A stretch of 64,000 nucleotides of DNA from Gordonia sp049847105 (GCF_049847105.1 NZ_JBNCNS010000002.1:806001-870000), one strand, 5' to 3'. Counted from the stretch's first letter, positions 25,947 through 35,223 are shown. The notes: generated from the sequence alone by a model not told the origin. Translations and numbers: made by a program.

Positions 25947-27328
25947 CGGTGATGGAACTCGTGAACCCGGCGACCGCCGAGGTGTTCGCCGACGTCGAGA
26001 TGCTCGACGCGGCAGCGGTCGACCGGGCGGTGACGGATGCCCGGCGAGCGCAGCGGTCCTGGGCCGAGGCGACGCCGGCCTCGCGCGGCATGGCCCTGCG
26101 TGAATTCGCAGCTCGTGTCGACGCGCACCGCCGGGAGCTCGCCGATCTCGAGGTCGCCAACTCCGGTCATCCGCTCGGACAGGCGATGTGGGAGGCCGAA
26201 CATGTGCGCGACGTCCTGACCTACTACTCGGCGGCACCAGAACGATCGGCCGGCAGCCAGATCCCGGTCTCGGGTGGGATCGACATCACGTTTGCCGAGC
26301 CCATCGGCGTGGTCGGTGTGATCACGCCGTGGAACTTTCCGATGACGATCGCCTCCTGGGGATTCGGGCCGGCGCTGGCGGCCGGGAACGCGGTGATCGT
26401 CAAACCGGCCGAGTGGACGCCGCTGACCTCGATCCGCCTCGCCGAAATCGCGGTCGAATCCGGTCTGCCCGAAGGCCTGCTGCAGGTGCTGCCCGGGCGC
26501 GGTGATGTGGTCGGAGAGGCCATCATCGGCCATCCGGGCATCGGCAAGGTCGTCTTCACCGGGTCCACGCGTACCGGCAGGCGAGTGATGGAACAGGCTG
26601 CGCAGTCGGTCAAACCGGTCACCCTGGAACTCGGCGGCAAGAGCGCCAACATCGTGTTCGCCGACTCCGATCTGGCTCGCGCCGCGGCGACCGCGCCGTA
26701 CGGGGTCTTCGACAACGCCGGCCAGGACTGCTGTGCGCGGAGTCGAATCCTGGTGCAGCGCAGTGTCTACGACGAGTTCATGGAGCGGCTCGAGCCGGCC
26801 GTGTCCGCGGTGCGGGTGGGAGATCCACGCGACGACGGCACCGAGATGGGCCCCCTCGTGTCGCGGCCGCATTGGGAGAAGGTCGCGTCCTACGTGCCGG
26901 ACGGCGCGCCGGTCGCTTTCCGTGGCAGCGCCCCCGACGGGCCCGGGTTCTGGTTCCCGCCGACGGTGCTGACGCCGCAACCGGACGATCGCAGTGTGCG
27001 CGAGGAGATCTTCGGTCCGGTGGTCACGGTCCAGGCGTTCGATGACGAGGCCCAGGCCGTCGCGATGGCGAACGATTCGCCGTACGGACTGTCCGGGTCG
27101 ATCTGGACCGAGAACCTGTCGCGGGCGATGCGGGTCTCACGGGCGGTGGCCGCCGGGAATCTGTCTGTGAATTCGCATTCGGCGGTGCGGTATTCGACGC
27201 CGTTCGGCGGCTACAAGCAGTCGGGGATCGGACGGGAACTCGGGCCCGATGCGCCGTCGGCCTTCACTGAGACCAAGAACGTCTTCATCGCGGTCGACCC
27301 CGACCCGCAGGCAGAAGGGACATCATGA
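25943..27328 (+). CDS. NAD(P)-dependent aldehyde dehydrogenase
   Basis: A 461-residue aldehyde dehydrogenase, slightly short at the N-terminus compared with the usual 480-500. ITPWNFPM (128-135), FTGSTRTG cofactor loop, catalytic Glu229 (LELGGKS) and nucleophile Cys263 (NAGQDC) are all present; a second cysteine follows directly. It should oxidise the gamma-glutamyl aldehyde intermediate to the acid (PuuC-like step). ATG 25943 overlaps the hydrolase stop and has a GGAGG site. The 3' end overlaps the SDR start by four bases, so the cluster is one transcript. Confidence 0.9.
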   Translation: MTVMELVNPATAEVFADVEMLDAAAVDRAVTDARRAQRSWAEATPASRGMALREFAARVDAHRRELADLEVANSGHPLGQAMWEAEHVRDVLTYYSAAPERSAGSQIPVSGGIDITFAEPIGVVGVITPWNFPMTIASWGFGPALAAGNAVIVKPAEWTPLTSIRLAEIAVESGLPEGLLQVLPGRGDVVGEAIIGHPGIGKVVFTGSTRTGRRVMEQAAQSVKPVTLELGGKSANIVFADSDLARAAATAPYGVFDNAGQDCCARSRILVQRSVYDEFMERLEPAVSAVRVGDPRDDGTEMGPLVSRPHWEKVASYVPDGAPVAFRGSAPDGPGFWFPPTVLTPQPDDRSVREEIFGPVVTVQAFDDEAQAVAMANDSPYGLSGSIWTENLSRAMRVSRAVAAGNLSVNSHSAVRYSTPFGGYKQSGIGRELGPDAPSAFTETKNVFIAVDPDPQAEGTS

Positions 27329-28110
27329 GCAGCACAGTCGATCTGACCCAGCGTCTGTCCGGCAAGGTCGCCGTGGTCACCGGCGGAGCCGGTGGGATCG
27401 GCCTGGCCTCGGCCCGCCGGATGCGGGCGGAGGGGGCGAAGATCGTCATCGGAGATCTGGACCGCGACGCCGGCCGACGGGCGGCGGACGAGGTCGACGG
27501 TCTGTTCGTCGACGTCGACGTCGCCGATCAGGGACAGGTGGACGCGCTGTTCGACACGGCGGCACAGCGTTACGGCTCGGTCGACATCGCCTTCAACAAC
27601 GCGGGGATCTCGCCACCCGAAGACGATCTCATCGAGACGACCGAAATCGATGCCTGGGATCGGGTCCAGCAGGTGAACCTGACGTCGGTCTACTTCTCCT
27701 GCCGCGCGGCACTGCGCCACATGGGTCCGGTCGGCCGTGGATCGATCATCAACACCGCATCGTTCGTCGCCGTGATGGGGTCGGCCACCTCACAGATCTC
27801 CTACACCGCCTCCAAGGGTGGCGTGCTGGCGATGTCGCGCGAACTCGGTGTGCAGTACGCCCGGCAGGGCATCAGGGTCAATGCGCTGTGCCCCGGTCCG
27901 GTGAACACCCCGCTGCTCAAGGAACTGTTCGCGAAGGATCCCGAACGCGCGGCGCGACGTTTGATCCACGTCCCGGTCGGGCGGTTCGCCGAACCCGAGG
28001 AACTCGCCGCCGCGGTCGCGTTCCTCGCCAGCGACGACGCGTCGTTCATCACGGCGTCGTCGTTCCTGGTCGATGGCGGAATCAGCTCGGCGTATGTGAC
28101 ACCCCTATAG
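27325..28110 (+). CDS. Short-chain dehydrogenase/reductase of the catabolic cluster
   Basis: A 261-residue classical SDR: TGGAGGIG nucleotide motif (19-26), NNAG (91-94), catalytic Ser146, Tyr160 and Lys164, and a C-terminal FLVDGG. General annotation would be 3-oxoacyl-reductase-like, but its place between aldehyde dehydrogenase and regulator suggests oxidation of an alcohol in the same pathway. In an ethanolamine route it would convert gamma-glutamylethanolamide to the aldehyde. That assignment is inference; SDR substrate cannot be read from sequence. Confidence 0.85.
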   Translation: MSSTVDLTQRLSGKVAVVTGGAGGIGLASARRMRAEGAKIVIGDLDRDAGRRAADEVDGLFVDVDVADQGQVDALFDTAAQRYGSVDIAFNNAGISPPEDDLIETTEIDAWDRVQQVNLTSVYFSCRAALRHMGPVGRGSIINTASFVAVMGSATSQISYTASKGGVLAMSRELGVQYARQGIRVNALCPGPVNTPLLKELFAKDPERAARRLIHVPVGRFAEPEELAAAVAFLASDDASFITASSFLVDGGISSAYVTPL

Positions 28111-28144
28111 GTTTGCGATGACGACTGTAGGTATGCGATGACGA
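28108..28144 (+). repeat. 20-bp tandem duplication across the regulator start codon
   Basis: TAGGTTTGCGATGACGA (28108-28124) and TAGGTATGCGATGACGA (28128-28144) repeat with a 20-base period. The first copy includes the SDR stop, the second the regulator ATG. The first copy opens a seven-codon frame (28118-28141) whose stop overlaps the regulator ATG. Confidence 0.8.
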
Positions 28145-28890
28145 TTCCGGCCCGTTCCGAACAACTCGCGGATACGCTCCTGGCACCGGTGCGCCCGGCC
28201 AACGCCTTCGAAGAGACTGTCGGGCGGTTGTTACAGCTGATCCGGCTCGGGGTGTTCGAGCCGGGGGAGTCGATCCCGCCGGAGCGAGAGCTGGCCGTGC
28301 GTCTGGGGGTCAGTCGGGACACCGTCCGAGAGGCGATCAAGGCGCTGGCCGACGCCGGATTCCTGGTGTCCAAGCGGGGGCGATACGGCGGCACATTCCT
28401 CACTGACGTGTTGCCTGCGCCCGGGGTGGCCGATCACACCGTCGGTCCGGCGGGGGACGACGACGAGCCGATCACCGGCGCCGAACTCGACGATGTACTC
28501 CGGCTCCGCGAGATCCTCGAGGAGGGAGCCGCCCGGGTGGCCGCCGGCCGCACCTTCTCGGCCACCGAACGCGAGGCGTTGTGGACCCGCCTGAGCGACA
28601 TCCGGGACACCACCGGCGACGACTACCGCCGACTCGACTCCCGACTGCACCTCGCGATCGCGGAGGCGGCGGGTGCGCCGTCGCTGGTGAGCCTGGTCGC
28701 CGACAACCGGATGCGGATCAATCGGCTACTCGATCGCATCCCGCAACTCGAACCGAACATCGCGCATTCCGACGAGCAACACGAGGCGATCGTGATCGCC
28801 ATCCTGACGGGTAATCCGGACGGTGCGGCAGAAGCGATGCGCGCTCACATCGAGGGCACGGCGACCCTGCTGCACGGGTTTCTGGACTGA
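28138..28890 (+). CDS. GntR-family regulator, FadR/FCD type
   Basis: A 250-residue regulator with a winged helix-turn-helix at about 25-90 (PPERELAVRLGVSRDTVREAIKALADAGFL) and a C-terminal FCD ligand domain with the usual metal-binding histidines in DSRLHLAIAEAAG, SDEQHEAIV and MRAHIEGT. It is the last gene of the catabolic operon and most likely senses the amine or a gamma-glutamyl intermediate and represses the permease and synthetase promoters. A GntR regulator also accompanies glnA4 in Streptomyces coelicolor. The start ATG lies in a tandem duplication. Confidence 0.87.
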   Translation: MTIPARSEQLADTLLAPVRPANAFEETVGRLLQLIRLGVFEPGESIPPERELAVRLGVSRDTVREAIKALADAGFLVSKRGRYGGTFLTDVLPAPGVADHTVGPAGDDDEPITGAELDDVLRLREILEEGAARVAAGRTFSATEREALWTRLSDIRDTTGDDYRRLDSRLHLAIAEAAGAPSLVSLVADNRMRINRLLDRIPQLEPNIAHSDEQHEAIVIAILTGNPDGAAEAMRAHIEGTATLLHGFLD

Positions 28891-28918
28891 CCGCCGGCAC
28901 CCCGTGCGGGTCGGGCTC

Positions 28919-29659
28919 TCAGCCGCGACGTCGGGCTGTGCGTTGCATCCCGCGGACCTTGGCGTTGCCGGGGACCGGTCCCTTCGGCATGCCCGGGCCC
29001 TGCTGGTTGCGACCGCCCAGCGCGGCGAGACGACCCTCGAGGGCATCGATCCGCTTGCCATCGATGTTCCGCGGGAGTTTGTTGATGTGCTTCTCCAGCT
29101 TGCTCAACGGGACCAGACCGTCGTCGTTGCCCACCACGATCTCGTAGATCGGTGTGTCGCCGACCACTCGGGCGACCTTCTTCTTCTCCTGCGCGAGCAG
29201 GGTTTTGACGCGAGTCGGTGAACCTTCGCCGACGAGGATCACACCGGGTTTTCCGATCACCCGATGGACCGCGTCGAGGTGGGCGTTGCCCGAGACCGCC
29301 TGCTTGACCCGCCATTGACCACGCATGTTGCCCAGCGCCCAGCCGGCAGCACCCGCCTGGCCCTCGGCCTTGGTGTAGACGGTGCGCTGTACGCGCCGCC
29401 CGAACAGGATGAACGCGGCGAGCAGGCCGAGCACGATGCCCAGCGGAAGCAGTAGCCAGACCGAACCGAAGACGAGGCCGAGGACGACGAAGACCGCGAC
29501 GATCAGGACGAACAGCCCGACCATGTACGGGATCAGCCGTTTGTCTTCCTTGCGCTGCATCTGGAAGGCCTGCCACAGCTGCTTGTAGCGTTCCCGTGAC
29601 GCCTGCCTGCGGGCCTTCTTCGCTTCGGCCTTCGCCTCTTTGTCTTGCGCCTTTGCCAT
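28919..29659 (-). CDS. DUF4191 membrane protein (Rv2219-like)
   Basis: A 246-residue protein conserved in Mycobacteriales. A basic Lys/Ala-rich N-terminus (1-40) is followed by two helices (about 45-65 and 68-88), a cytoplasmic domain with the YEIVVGNDDGLVPLSKLEKHI segment and a basic, Gly/Arg-rich tail. Function is unknown. TAAACT at 29667-29672 (minus strand) lies seven bases before the ATG, so a leaderless transcript separate from lipA is likely although lipA ends only 51 bases upstream. Confidence 0.85.
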   Translation of the reverse strand: MAKAQDKEAKAEAKKARRQASRERYKQLWQAFQMQRKEDKRLIPYMVGLFVLIVAVFVVLGLVFGSVWLLLPLGIVLGLLAAFILFGRRVQRTVYTKAEGQAGAAGWALGNMRGQWRVKQAVSGNAHLDAVHRVIGKPGVILVGEGSPTRVKTLLAQEKKKVARVVGDTPIYEIVVGNDDGLVPLSKLEKHINKLPRNIDGKRIDALEGRLAALGGRNQQGPGMPKGPVPGNAKVRGMQRTARRRG

Positions 29660-29710
29660 GCTGACCAGTTTACGTCGCAGGTTTCGGAGGTCGGACCCGG
29701 CGGTCGATCT

Positions 29711-30745
29711 CTATCGTGCGAGTCGTTCCAGCAGGCTCGTGGCCTCCTGGCTGGCCGAGCCGCCGTCAGCCAGGTGCGCCATCGCCGGGGCGAGCTCTCG
29801 ACCGTGACGAGCCATGGCCTGGGCGTACAGACGTCCGGCGCGGTACGACGAGCGCACCAGCGGTCCTGCCATGACGCCCGCGAACCCGATCTCCGTCGCG
29901 AACTCGGAGTGGTCGACGAACTCTTCGGGCTTGACCCACCGCTCGACGGGGTGGTGACGCGGCGAGGGCCGCAGGTACTGGGTGATGGTGAGGATGTCGC
30001 AGCCGGCCTCGTGCAGATCGACGATGGCGCTCTGCACTTCTTCGGGTGTCTCACCCATGCCGAGGATCAGGTTCGACTTGGTCACCAGACCGAAGTCACG
30101 GGCCTGGGTGATCACGTCGAGCGATCGCTCGTAGCGGAACGCCGGCCGGATGCGCTTGAAGATCCGCGGAACCGTTTCCAGGTTGTGGGCCAGCACCTCG
30201 GGACGGGCCTCGAAGACCTCGGCCAACAGATCCGGTTTGGCGTGGAAATCAGGGATGAGATTTTCCACACCGGTACCCGGGTTGAGCCGGTGGATGGCGC
30301 GGACGGTCTCGGCGTAGAGCCAGGCGCCCTCATCGGGCAGGTCGTCGCGGGCGACACCAGTGATGGTGGAGTAGCGCAAGCCCATCGCCTGCACACTCTC
30401 GGCGACCCGCCGCGGCTCGTCGCGGTCCAGTTCGGCCGGCTTGCCGGTGTCGATCTGGCAGAAATCGCAACGGCGCGTGCACTGTTCGCCGCCGATCAAG
30501 AATGTGGCCTCGCGATCCTCCCAGCATTCGTAGATGTTGGGGCAGCCCGCTTCCTCGCACACCGTGTGCAGGCCCTCGCGCTTCACGAGGCCTTTGAGTT
30601 CGGTGTACTCGGGTCCCATCGTCGCGCGCGTCTTGATCCATTTCGGCTTGCGCTCGATGGGGGTCTGCGCGTTCCGTACCTCGAGGCGCAGCAGTTTGCG
30701 GCCGTTGGGAGCGGGGTCTGAGGGGGTGATGGGAGACGCGGTCAC
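29711..30745 (-). CDS. lipA: Lipoyl synthase
   Basis: LipA inserts two sulfur atoms into protein-bound octanoyl groups to make lipoate. The 344-residue radical-SAM enzyme has both iron-sulfur clusters: the auxiliary CEEAGCPNIYEC (Cys63, 68, 74) and the SAM-binding CTRRCDFC (Cys89, 93, 96). The conserved C-terminal RSSYRAG arginine-serine motif is present. The start is GTG overlapping lipB by four bases. Client protein DlaT is encoded in the same unit. Confidence 0.97.
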   Translation of the reverse strand: MTASPITPSDPAPNGRKLLRLEVRNAQTPIERKPKWIKTRATMGPEYTELKGLVKREGLHTVCEEAGCPNIYECWEDREATFLIGGEQCTRRCDFCQIDTGKPAELDRDEPRRVAESVQAMGLRYSTITGVARDDLPDEGAWLYAETVRAIHRLNPGTGVENLIPDFHAKPDLLAEVFEARPEVLAHNLETVPRIFKRIRPAFRYERSLDVITQARDFGLVTKSNLILGMGETPEEVQSAIVDLHEAGCDILTITQYLRPSPRHHPVERWVKPEEFVDHSEFATEIGFAGVMAGPLVRSSYRAGRLYAQAMARHGRELAPAMAHLADGGSASQEATSLLERLAR

Positions 30746-31446
30746 TGCACAGATCCTACGCTTGCGGTCGTTGGCGCACCGAGTGCGCGGTGGTCGTCGT
30801 CGAGTGCCGACTCCACGGCCGCGGCGACCGGTGCGAGTGTGTCGCCGACGGCGATCGGCCGCTGGAGCTCGCGGCTCAGCGACGTCACGCCGGCATCGGC
30901 GATGCCGCACGGCACGATCGCCTCGAATGCCGACATGTCCGGGTCGATGTTCAGGGCGAAGCCGTGCAGCGCGACGCCGCGCGCCACCCGGATCCCGATC
31001 TGACCGAGTTTGCGTTCTCCGCTCTGGTCGGTCACCCAGACACCCGACCGGCCCTCGACCCGCCTCGTGGCCACGCCGAGGTCGGCGCACACCGTGATCA
31101 GCGCTTCTTCGAGTCGTCGGACGTACTCGACCACGTCGAGCGGTTCGGCGAGACGGATGATCGGATACCCCACCAGCTGTCCCGGCCCGTGCCAGGTGAT
31201 GCGCCCACCGCGGTCCACGTCGATCACCAGTGAGCCGTCGGTGGGCCGGTCGGAGTCCTCGGTGCGTTTGCCCGCGGTGTACGTGGACGGATGTTCGAGC
31301 AGCAACAGGACGTCGTGGTCGAGCGTGCCGTCAGCGCGTTCGGCAGCGAGCCGGTGCTGCAGGTCGTAGGCCGCCGGGTAGTCGAGCGTGCCCAGACGGC
31401 GCACCTCGATCGGCGCGGCGGAGCTGCGGATGGATCGGTCACGCAC
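30742..31446 (-). CDS. lipB: Octanoyltransferase
   Basis: LipB moves octanoate from acyl carrier protein to lipoyl domains. The 234-residue enzyme has the HPSTYTAGKR segment, the GGRITWHGPGQLVGYPI motif, catalytic Lys146 (RKLGQIG) and catalytic Cys180 (IVPCGI). GTG 31446 overlaps the end of the epimerase gene by eight bases. Gene order epimerase, lipB, lipA is as in M. tuberculosis Rv2216-Rv2218. Confidence 0.96.
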   Translation of the reverse strand: MRDRSIRSSAAPIEVRRLGTLDYPAAYDLQHRLAAERADGTLDHDVLLLLEHPSTYTAGKRTEDSDRPTDGSLVIDVDRGGRITWHGPGQLVGYPIIRLAEPLDVVEYVRRLEEALITVCADLGVATRRVEGRSGVWVTDQSGERKLGQIGIRVARGVALHGFALNIDPDMSAFEAIVPCGIADAGVTSLSRELQRPIAVGDTLAPVAAAVESALDDDHRALGAPTTASVGSVQ

Positions 31447-32323
31447 GGGTGTACCCCAATGCGTCGTCGATCTGTGGATAGGTGAACGAGAAGCCGTTGT
31501 CGGTCAGCACACCGGGTACAACGCTCTGACTGAACAGAATCATTTCCTCGGCCATCTCGCCGCCGACCCGTTTGGCCGCGAACGCCGGCACCTTGAGCAT
31601 CGCCGGCCGATGCATCGCGCGGCCGAGAGCGGACGCGAACTCGGCAAACGGCACGGCTCCGGGCGCGGACAGATTGACCGGCCCGCTGATCGTCGACTCC
31701 AGCAGGAACGCGATGGCGCGGACCTCGTCCGGCAGGGTGATCCAGGAGAAGTACTGTTCGCCGTCACCGATGGCCCCGCCCAGGCCGAGCCAGAAGACCG
31801 GCTGCAGGCGGGACAACAACCCGCCCCTGCGCGACAGCACCGGCGCGGTGCGCAACAACACCACGCGGGTGTCGTCGCCGGCGTTCGCGGTCGCCGCGTG
31901 CTCCCAGTCGGTGACCAGACCGGCGAGGAATCCTTCTCCGGCCGCAGCGGATTCGTCGGCCGCCCGGTCGCCGGTGTCGCCGTAGAAACCGCTCGCCGAG
32001 GCGCTGATGAAGGTCGGCACACCGGCCCCGGAGACCGCGTCGGCGAGCACCTCGGTCGGGGTGATGCGGGAATCCCGGAGTTCCTGTTTGAAACGCCCGG
32101 TCCAGCGGTGGTCGCCGACGCCGACCCCGCCGAGGCCGATCACCGCGTCCACACCCCGCAGACTCTCCTCTGGGACCCCGAAGGTCTCGGGGTCCCAGGA
32201 GAACTCGTCATCGGAGAGGGCCTCGCGGCGAACCAGCCGGACCACGGTGTGGCCGGCGTTGCGTAACGCGGAGACCACCGCGGAGCCGATCAACCCCTGC
32301 GAGCCGGCAACGGCTACCCGCAT
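31439..32323 (-). CDS. TIGR01777-family NAD(P)-binding epimerase-like protein (Rv2216-like)
   Basis: A 294-residue extended SDR-fold protein (SulA/YfcH family). The nucleotide-binding motif AGSQGLIGS starts at residue 6; ISASASGFYGD marks the family active-site region and the C-terminal DUF1731-like portion is present. Relatives affect cell division in other bacteria but the reaction is not known. It lies six bases after dlaT and overlaps lipB, so it is cotranscribed with lipoate genes. Confidence 0.83.
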   Translation of the reverse strand: MRVAVAGSQGLIGSAVVSALRNAGHTVVRLVRREALSDDEFSWDPETFGVPEESLRGVDAVIGLGGVGVGDHRWTGRFKQELRDSRITPTEVLADAVSGAGVPTFISASASGFYGDTGDRAADESAAAGEGFLAGLVTDWEHAATANAGDDTRVVLLRTAPVLSRRGGLLSRLQPVFWLGLGGAIGDGEQYFSWITLPDEVRAIAFLLESTISGPVNLSAPGAVPFAEFASALGRAMHRPAMLKVPAFAAKRVGGEMAEEMILFSQSVVPGVLTDNGFSFTYPQIDDALGYTRA

Positions 32324-32329
32324 CGCGTC

Positions 32330-34093
32330 CTAGAGGCCGAGATCGGCGGCGAACGCGGCCTGCTCGAGGCGCTTCTTCACAGTGGTGAGGAACCGGCCCG
32401 CGTCGGCGCCGTCGATCAGGCGGTGATCGTAGGTGAGCGGCAGGTACGACATCGAACGCACCGCGATCGACTCCGAACCGTCGTCACCGGAGATGACCAC
32501 GGGACGCTTCACGATGGCGCCCGTCCCGAGCATCGCCGCCTGCGGCGGCACCAGGATCGGAGTGTCGAACAGCGCACCCTGGCTGCCGATGTTGGTGATG
32601 GTGAACGTACCGCCGGCCAGCTCGTCGGGCTTGAGCTTGTTGGTCCGGGCACGGCCCGCGATGTCGGTGATCGCGCGGGCGAGCCCCGCGATCGACAGGT
32701 CGTCGGCGTTGTGGATCACCGGCGACAGCAGGCCCTGCTCGGTGTCGACCGCGATGCCGAGATGCACCTTGTCGTAGTAGGTGATCTCTTTCTTGTCCTC
32801 GTCGATCGACGCGTTGACATTCGGGTGTGCCTTGAGTGCCTCGACGACGGCCTTCGCGATGAACGGAAGGAAGGTCAGATTGACGCCCTCGGACGCCTTG
32901 AACGACTCCTTCGCCTGCTTGCGCAGCGTCACGATCTTGGTCATGTCGACCTCGAACACCTGGGTGAGCTGTGCGCTGGTCTGCAGCGATTCCCGGGTCT
33001 TCTTGGCGGTGATCTGCCGGATCCGATTGATCTTCTGCGTGGTCCCACGCAGCGCGGCCAACTCGGGATTGACCTCCGGTGCCGCCGATGCGGCGGGTGC
33101 CTGCGGTGCAGCGGGAGCCGACGCCGCGGGCGCAGCTGTCTCGGCGGGTGCCTTCGCGGCATCTGCCGCGGCCAGCACGTCCTGCTTGCGGATGCGGCCA
33201 CCGACGCCGGTGCCCTTGATGCTGTTCAGGTCGATGTCGTTCTCCGCGGCCAGCTTTCGGACCAGCGGCGTCACGTACGGGGTCGACTCGACCGTCTTCG
33301 GCTCGGCCGCGGTCGGCTTCTCTGACTTCGCGGCCGGTGCGGGCTCGGGGGCGGACGCAGGCTTTGCCGGCTCTGGCTCTGGCTCAGGTTCTGGTTCGGG
33401 CTCCGGCTCAGGTGCCTTCTCGGCCTCTGGTTGCGGGGCAGGCTTCTTGCTCGGCGCGGCCGACGCGTCCCCGATCACGGCGAGCTTGCCACCGACCTCG
33501 ATGACGTCGTCCTCTTCGGCGACGATCTCGAGCAATGTGCCGGCGACCGGCGACGGGATCTCGGTGTCGACCTTGTCCGTCGACACCTCGAGGAGCGGCT
33601 CGTCGGCGGCGACCTCGTCACCGACGGACTTGAGCCAGTTGGTGACTGTTCCCTCGGTGACCGACTCGCCGAGTTCGGGCATCACCACATCGGTGCCCTC
33701 GGCGGATCCACCGCCCGACGTCGACTCCGCAGAAGGCTTCTCGGCGGGCGCCTCGGTGTCGGTCGACGGAGCTTCGGACGGCGCGGCTGCGGCTTCCGGC
33801 TCGGCGGGTTCGTCGCCGCTCGAGTCGGCGGCATCGTCGCCACCGGACTGCTCGCCGGCCTCACCGATGAGCGCGAGTTCGCCGCCGACCTCGACGACGT
33901 CGTCTTCCTGGGCGACGATCTTCGTCAGCACTCCCGAAGTGGGGGCGGGGATCTCGGTGTCGACTTTGTCGGTGGACACCTCGAGCAATGCCTCGTCGGC
34001 CTCGACGGTGTCGCCCTCCTCCTTCAGCCACCGGGTGACTGTCCCTTCGGTGACGCTTTCACCCAGGGCGGGCATCTGGACGGAGAAGGCCAT
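32330..34093 (-). CDS. dlaT: Dihydrolipoamide acyltransferase E2 with two lipoyl domains
   Basis: A 587-residue E2 component of a 2-oxoacid dehydrogenase, corresponding to Rv2215 (DlaT), which serves pyruvate dehydrogenase and antioxidant defence in mycobacteria. Two lipoyl domains (about 1-78 and 125-200) each carry the STDKVDTE lysine site; acidic and Pro/Ala/Glu linkers, including an (EP)7 run, separate them; an E1/E3-binding domain (VTPLVRKLAAENDIDL) follows, then the catalytic domain with DHRLIDGADAG. ATG 34093 has an AGGAG site. Its lipoylation enzymes are in the same operon. Confidence 0.93.
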   Translation of the reverse strand: MAFSVQMPALGESVTEGTVTRWLKEEGDTVEADEALLEVSTDKVDTEIPAPTSGVLTKIVAQEDDVVEVGGELALIGEAGEQSGGDDAADSSGDEPAEPEAAAAPSEAPSTDTEAPAEKPSAESTSGGGSAEGTDVVMPELGESVTEGTVTNWLKSVGDEVAADEPLLEVSTDKVDTEIPSPVAGTLLEIVAEEDDVIEVGGKLAVIGDASAAPSKKPAPQPEAEKAPEPEPEPEPEPEPEPAKPASAPEPAPAAKSEKPTAAEPKTVESTPYVTPLVRKLAAENDIDLNSIKGTGVGGRIRKQDVLAAADAAKAPAETAAPAASAPAAPQAPAASAAPEVNPELAALRGTTQKINRIRQITAKKTRESLQTSAQLTQVFEVDMTKIVTLRKQAKESFKASEGVNLTFLPFIAKAVVEALKAHPNVNASIDEDKKEITYYDKVHLGIAVDTEQGLLSPVIHNADDLSIAGLARAITDIAGRARTNKLKPDELAGGTFTITNIGSQGALFDTPILVPPQAAMLGTGAIVKRPVVISGDDGSESIAVRSMSYLPLTYDHRLIDGADAGRFLTTVKKRLEQAAFAADLGL

Positions 34094-34258
34094 CGTTGTT
34101 GACTCCTGAACTCGACGTGTGGTCACTAGGTCTGCGCGCCGCGGTGTGTGCGCCGTCGGTGCACGGGGACGGGCTGTGGCGGGTGAGCCGTCCGTCCCTG
34201 AGCTACCCTACCCGGCACGCGTCACACGGACCGGGTGTGCCCGGACATTTGCCGCGCG

Positions 34259-35206
34259 TCACGCGCCGGCCCGCTCAGCGGCGTTCAGGAGTTCTGTTGT
34301 GGCCTCCCACAACCTCGCCTCGCGGGCCGGATCGGTCGCGAAGGGTTTCACGTCGCATTCGGCGTCGACGACCACGAACGCGCCGTCCTTCAGGTGCGCC
34401 CAGCGGTCATCGAGGACGATCGACGCGAGTGCGGGACCGGATTTCGTGGGCGATGAAACCCCCGGGATCCGTTCGATCGCGCGGCCGATCTGCTGCGTGC
34501 GCGGTCCGTGCTGCCGCGACAAACCGGTGCCGGGCATGAATCCCGGCTCGAACACCATCACCGAGATCCCGGGCCGCACACGCCGCTGCAGTTCGTGTGC
34601 GTAGTAGAGGATCGCGAGTTTGGAGTCGGAGTAGGCGACGCCACCTGCCTCGAGGGACGCCGACGTCCCGGGCGTGGCGGCGCGGGCGAGCTCGACCGGA
34701 TCACGCCATGCTGCGGCCGGGACGTGGAGAACTCGGCGGAAGATGTTCTGGTGGTATGTGTTCGATCCCAGCAAAACGATGCGCGCAGGTGGTGCGAAGG
34801 TCTCGAGGAGGTCGCCGATCAGTTGTGCATGCGCGAGGTGATTCACGGCGAAGGTCATCTCGAACCCGTCGGCGGAGGCGACGCGGGTGTCGACCACCGA
34901 TATCCCGGCATTGGCCACCAGGGCGTGCAGCGGGTGTACTGCGCCGTCGTCGATCAGCTGCCGGGCCGTCCTCGCTGCATCCCGCACGTCGGCCAGGCGT
35001 GCGAGGTCGGCACCGATCTCATGGACGTTCGTCCCGGTCGCGCGGGCGGCATCGGCGATCTCGCCGAGTGCCCGACCAGGTCTCCCGACCAGCAGCAGAT
35101 CCGGGCGGCCGGCCGCCGGGCGGTTCGCGATCGCCATCGTGGTGGCTCGTCCGAGACCGCCGGTCGGGCCGGTGATCAACACGGTGCCCGGTGTTGTCGT
35201 GGTCAT
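34259..35206 (-). CDS. SDR oxidoreductase, retinol dehydrogenase-like
   Basis: A 315-residue short-chain dehydrogenase with ITGPTGGLG nucleotide motif near residue 10, LVANAGIS, a serine in LLGSNTYHQ and a YSDSK catalytic pair near 205. It resembles the 'retinol dehydrogenase/protochlorophyllide reductase-like' SDRs of unknown substrate. Start ATG 35206 follows a GGAG site. It is divergent from an XRE-type regulator with an 11-bp perfect palindrome between them, so the pair is likely a local response unit. M. tuberculosis has ephD at this location. Confidence 0.8.
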   Translation of the reverse strand: MTTTTPGTVLITGPTGGLGRATTMAIANRPAAGRPDLLLVGRPGRALGEIADAARATGTNVHEIGADLARLADVRDAARTARQLIDDGAVHPLHALVANAGISVVDTRVASADGFEMTFAVNHLAHAQLIGDLLETFAPPARIVLLGSNTYHQNIFRRVLHVPAAAWRDPVELARAATPGTSASLEAGGVAYSDSKLAILYYAHELQRRVRPGISVMVFEPGFMPGTGLSRQHGPRTQQIGRAIERIPGVSSPTKSGPALASIVLDDRWAHLKDGAFVVVDAECDVKPFATDPAREARLWEATTELLNAAERAGA

Positions 35207-35223
35207 TGTCGTCTCCGTTCGTC

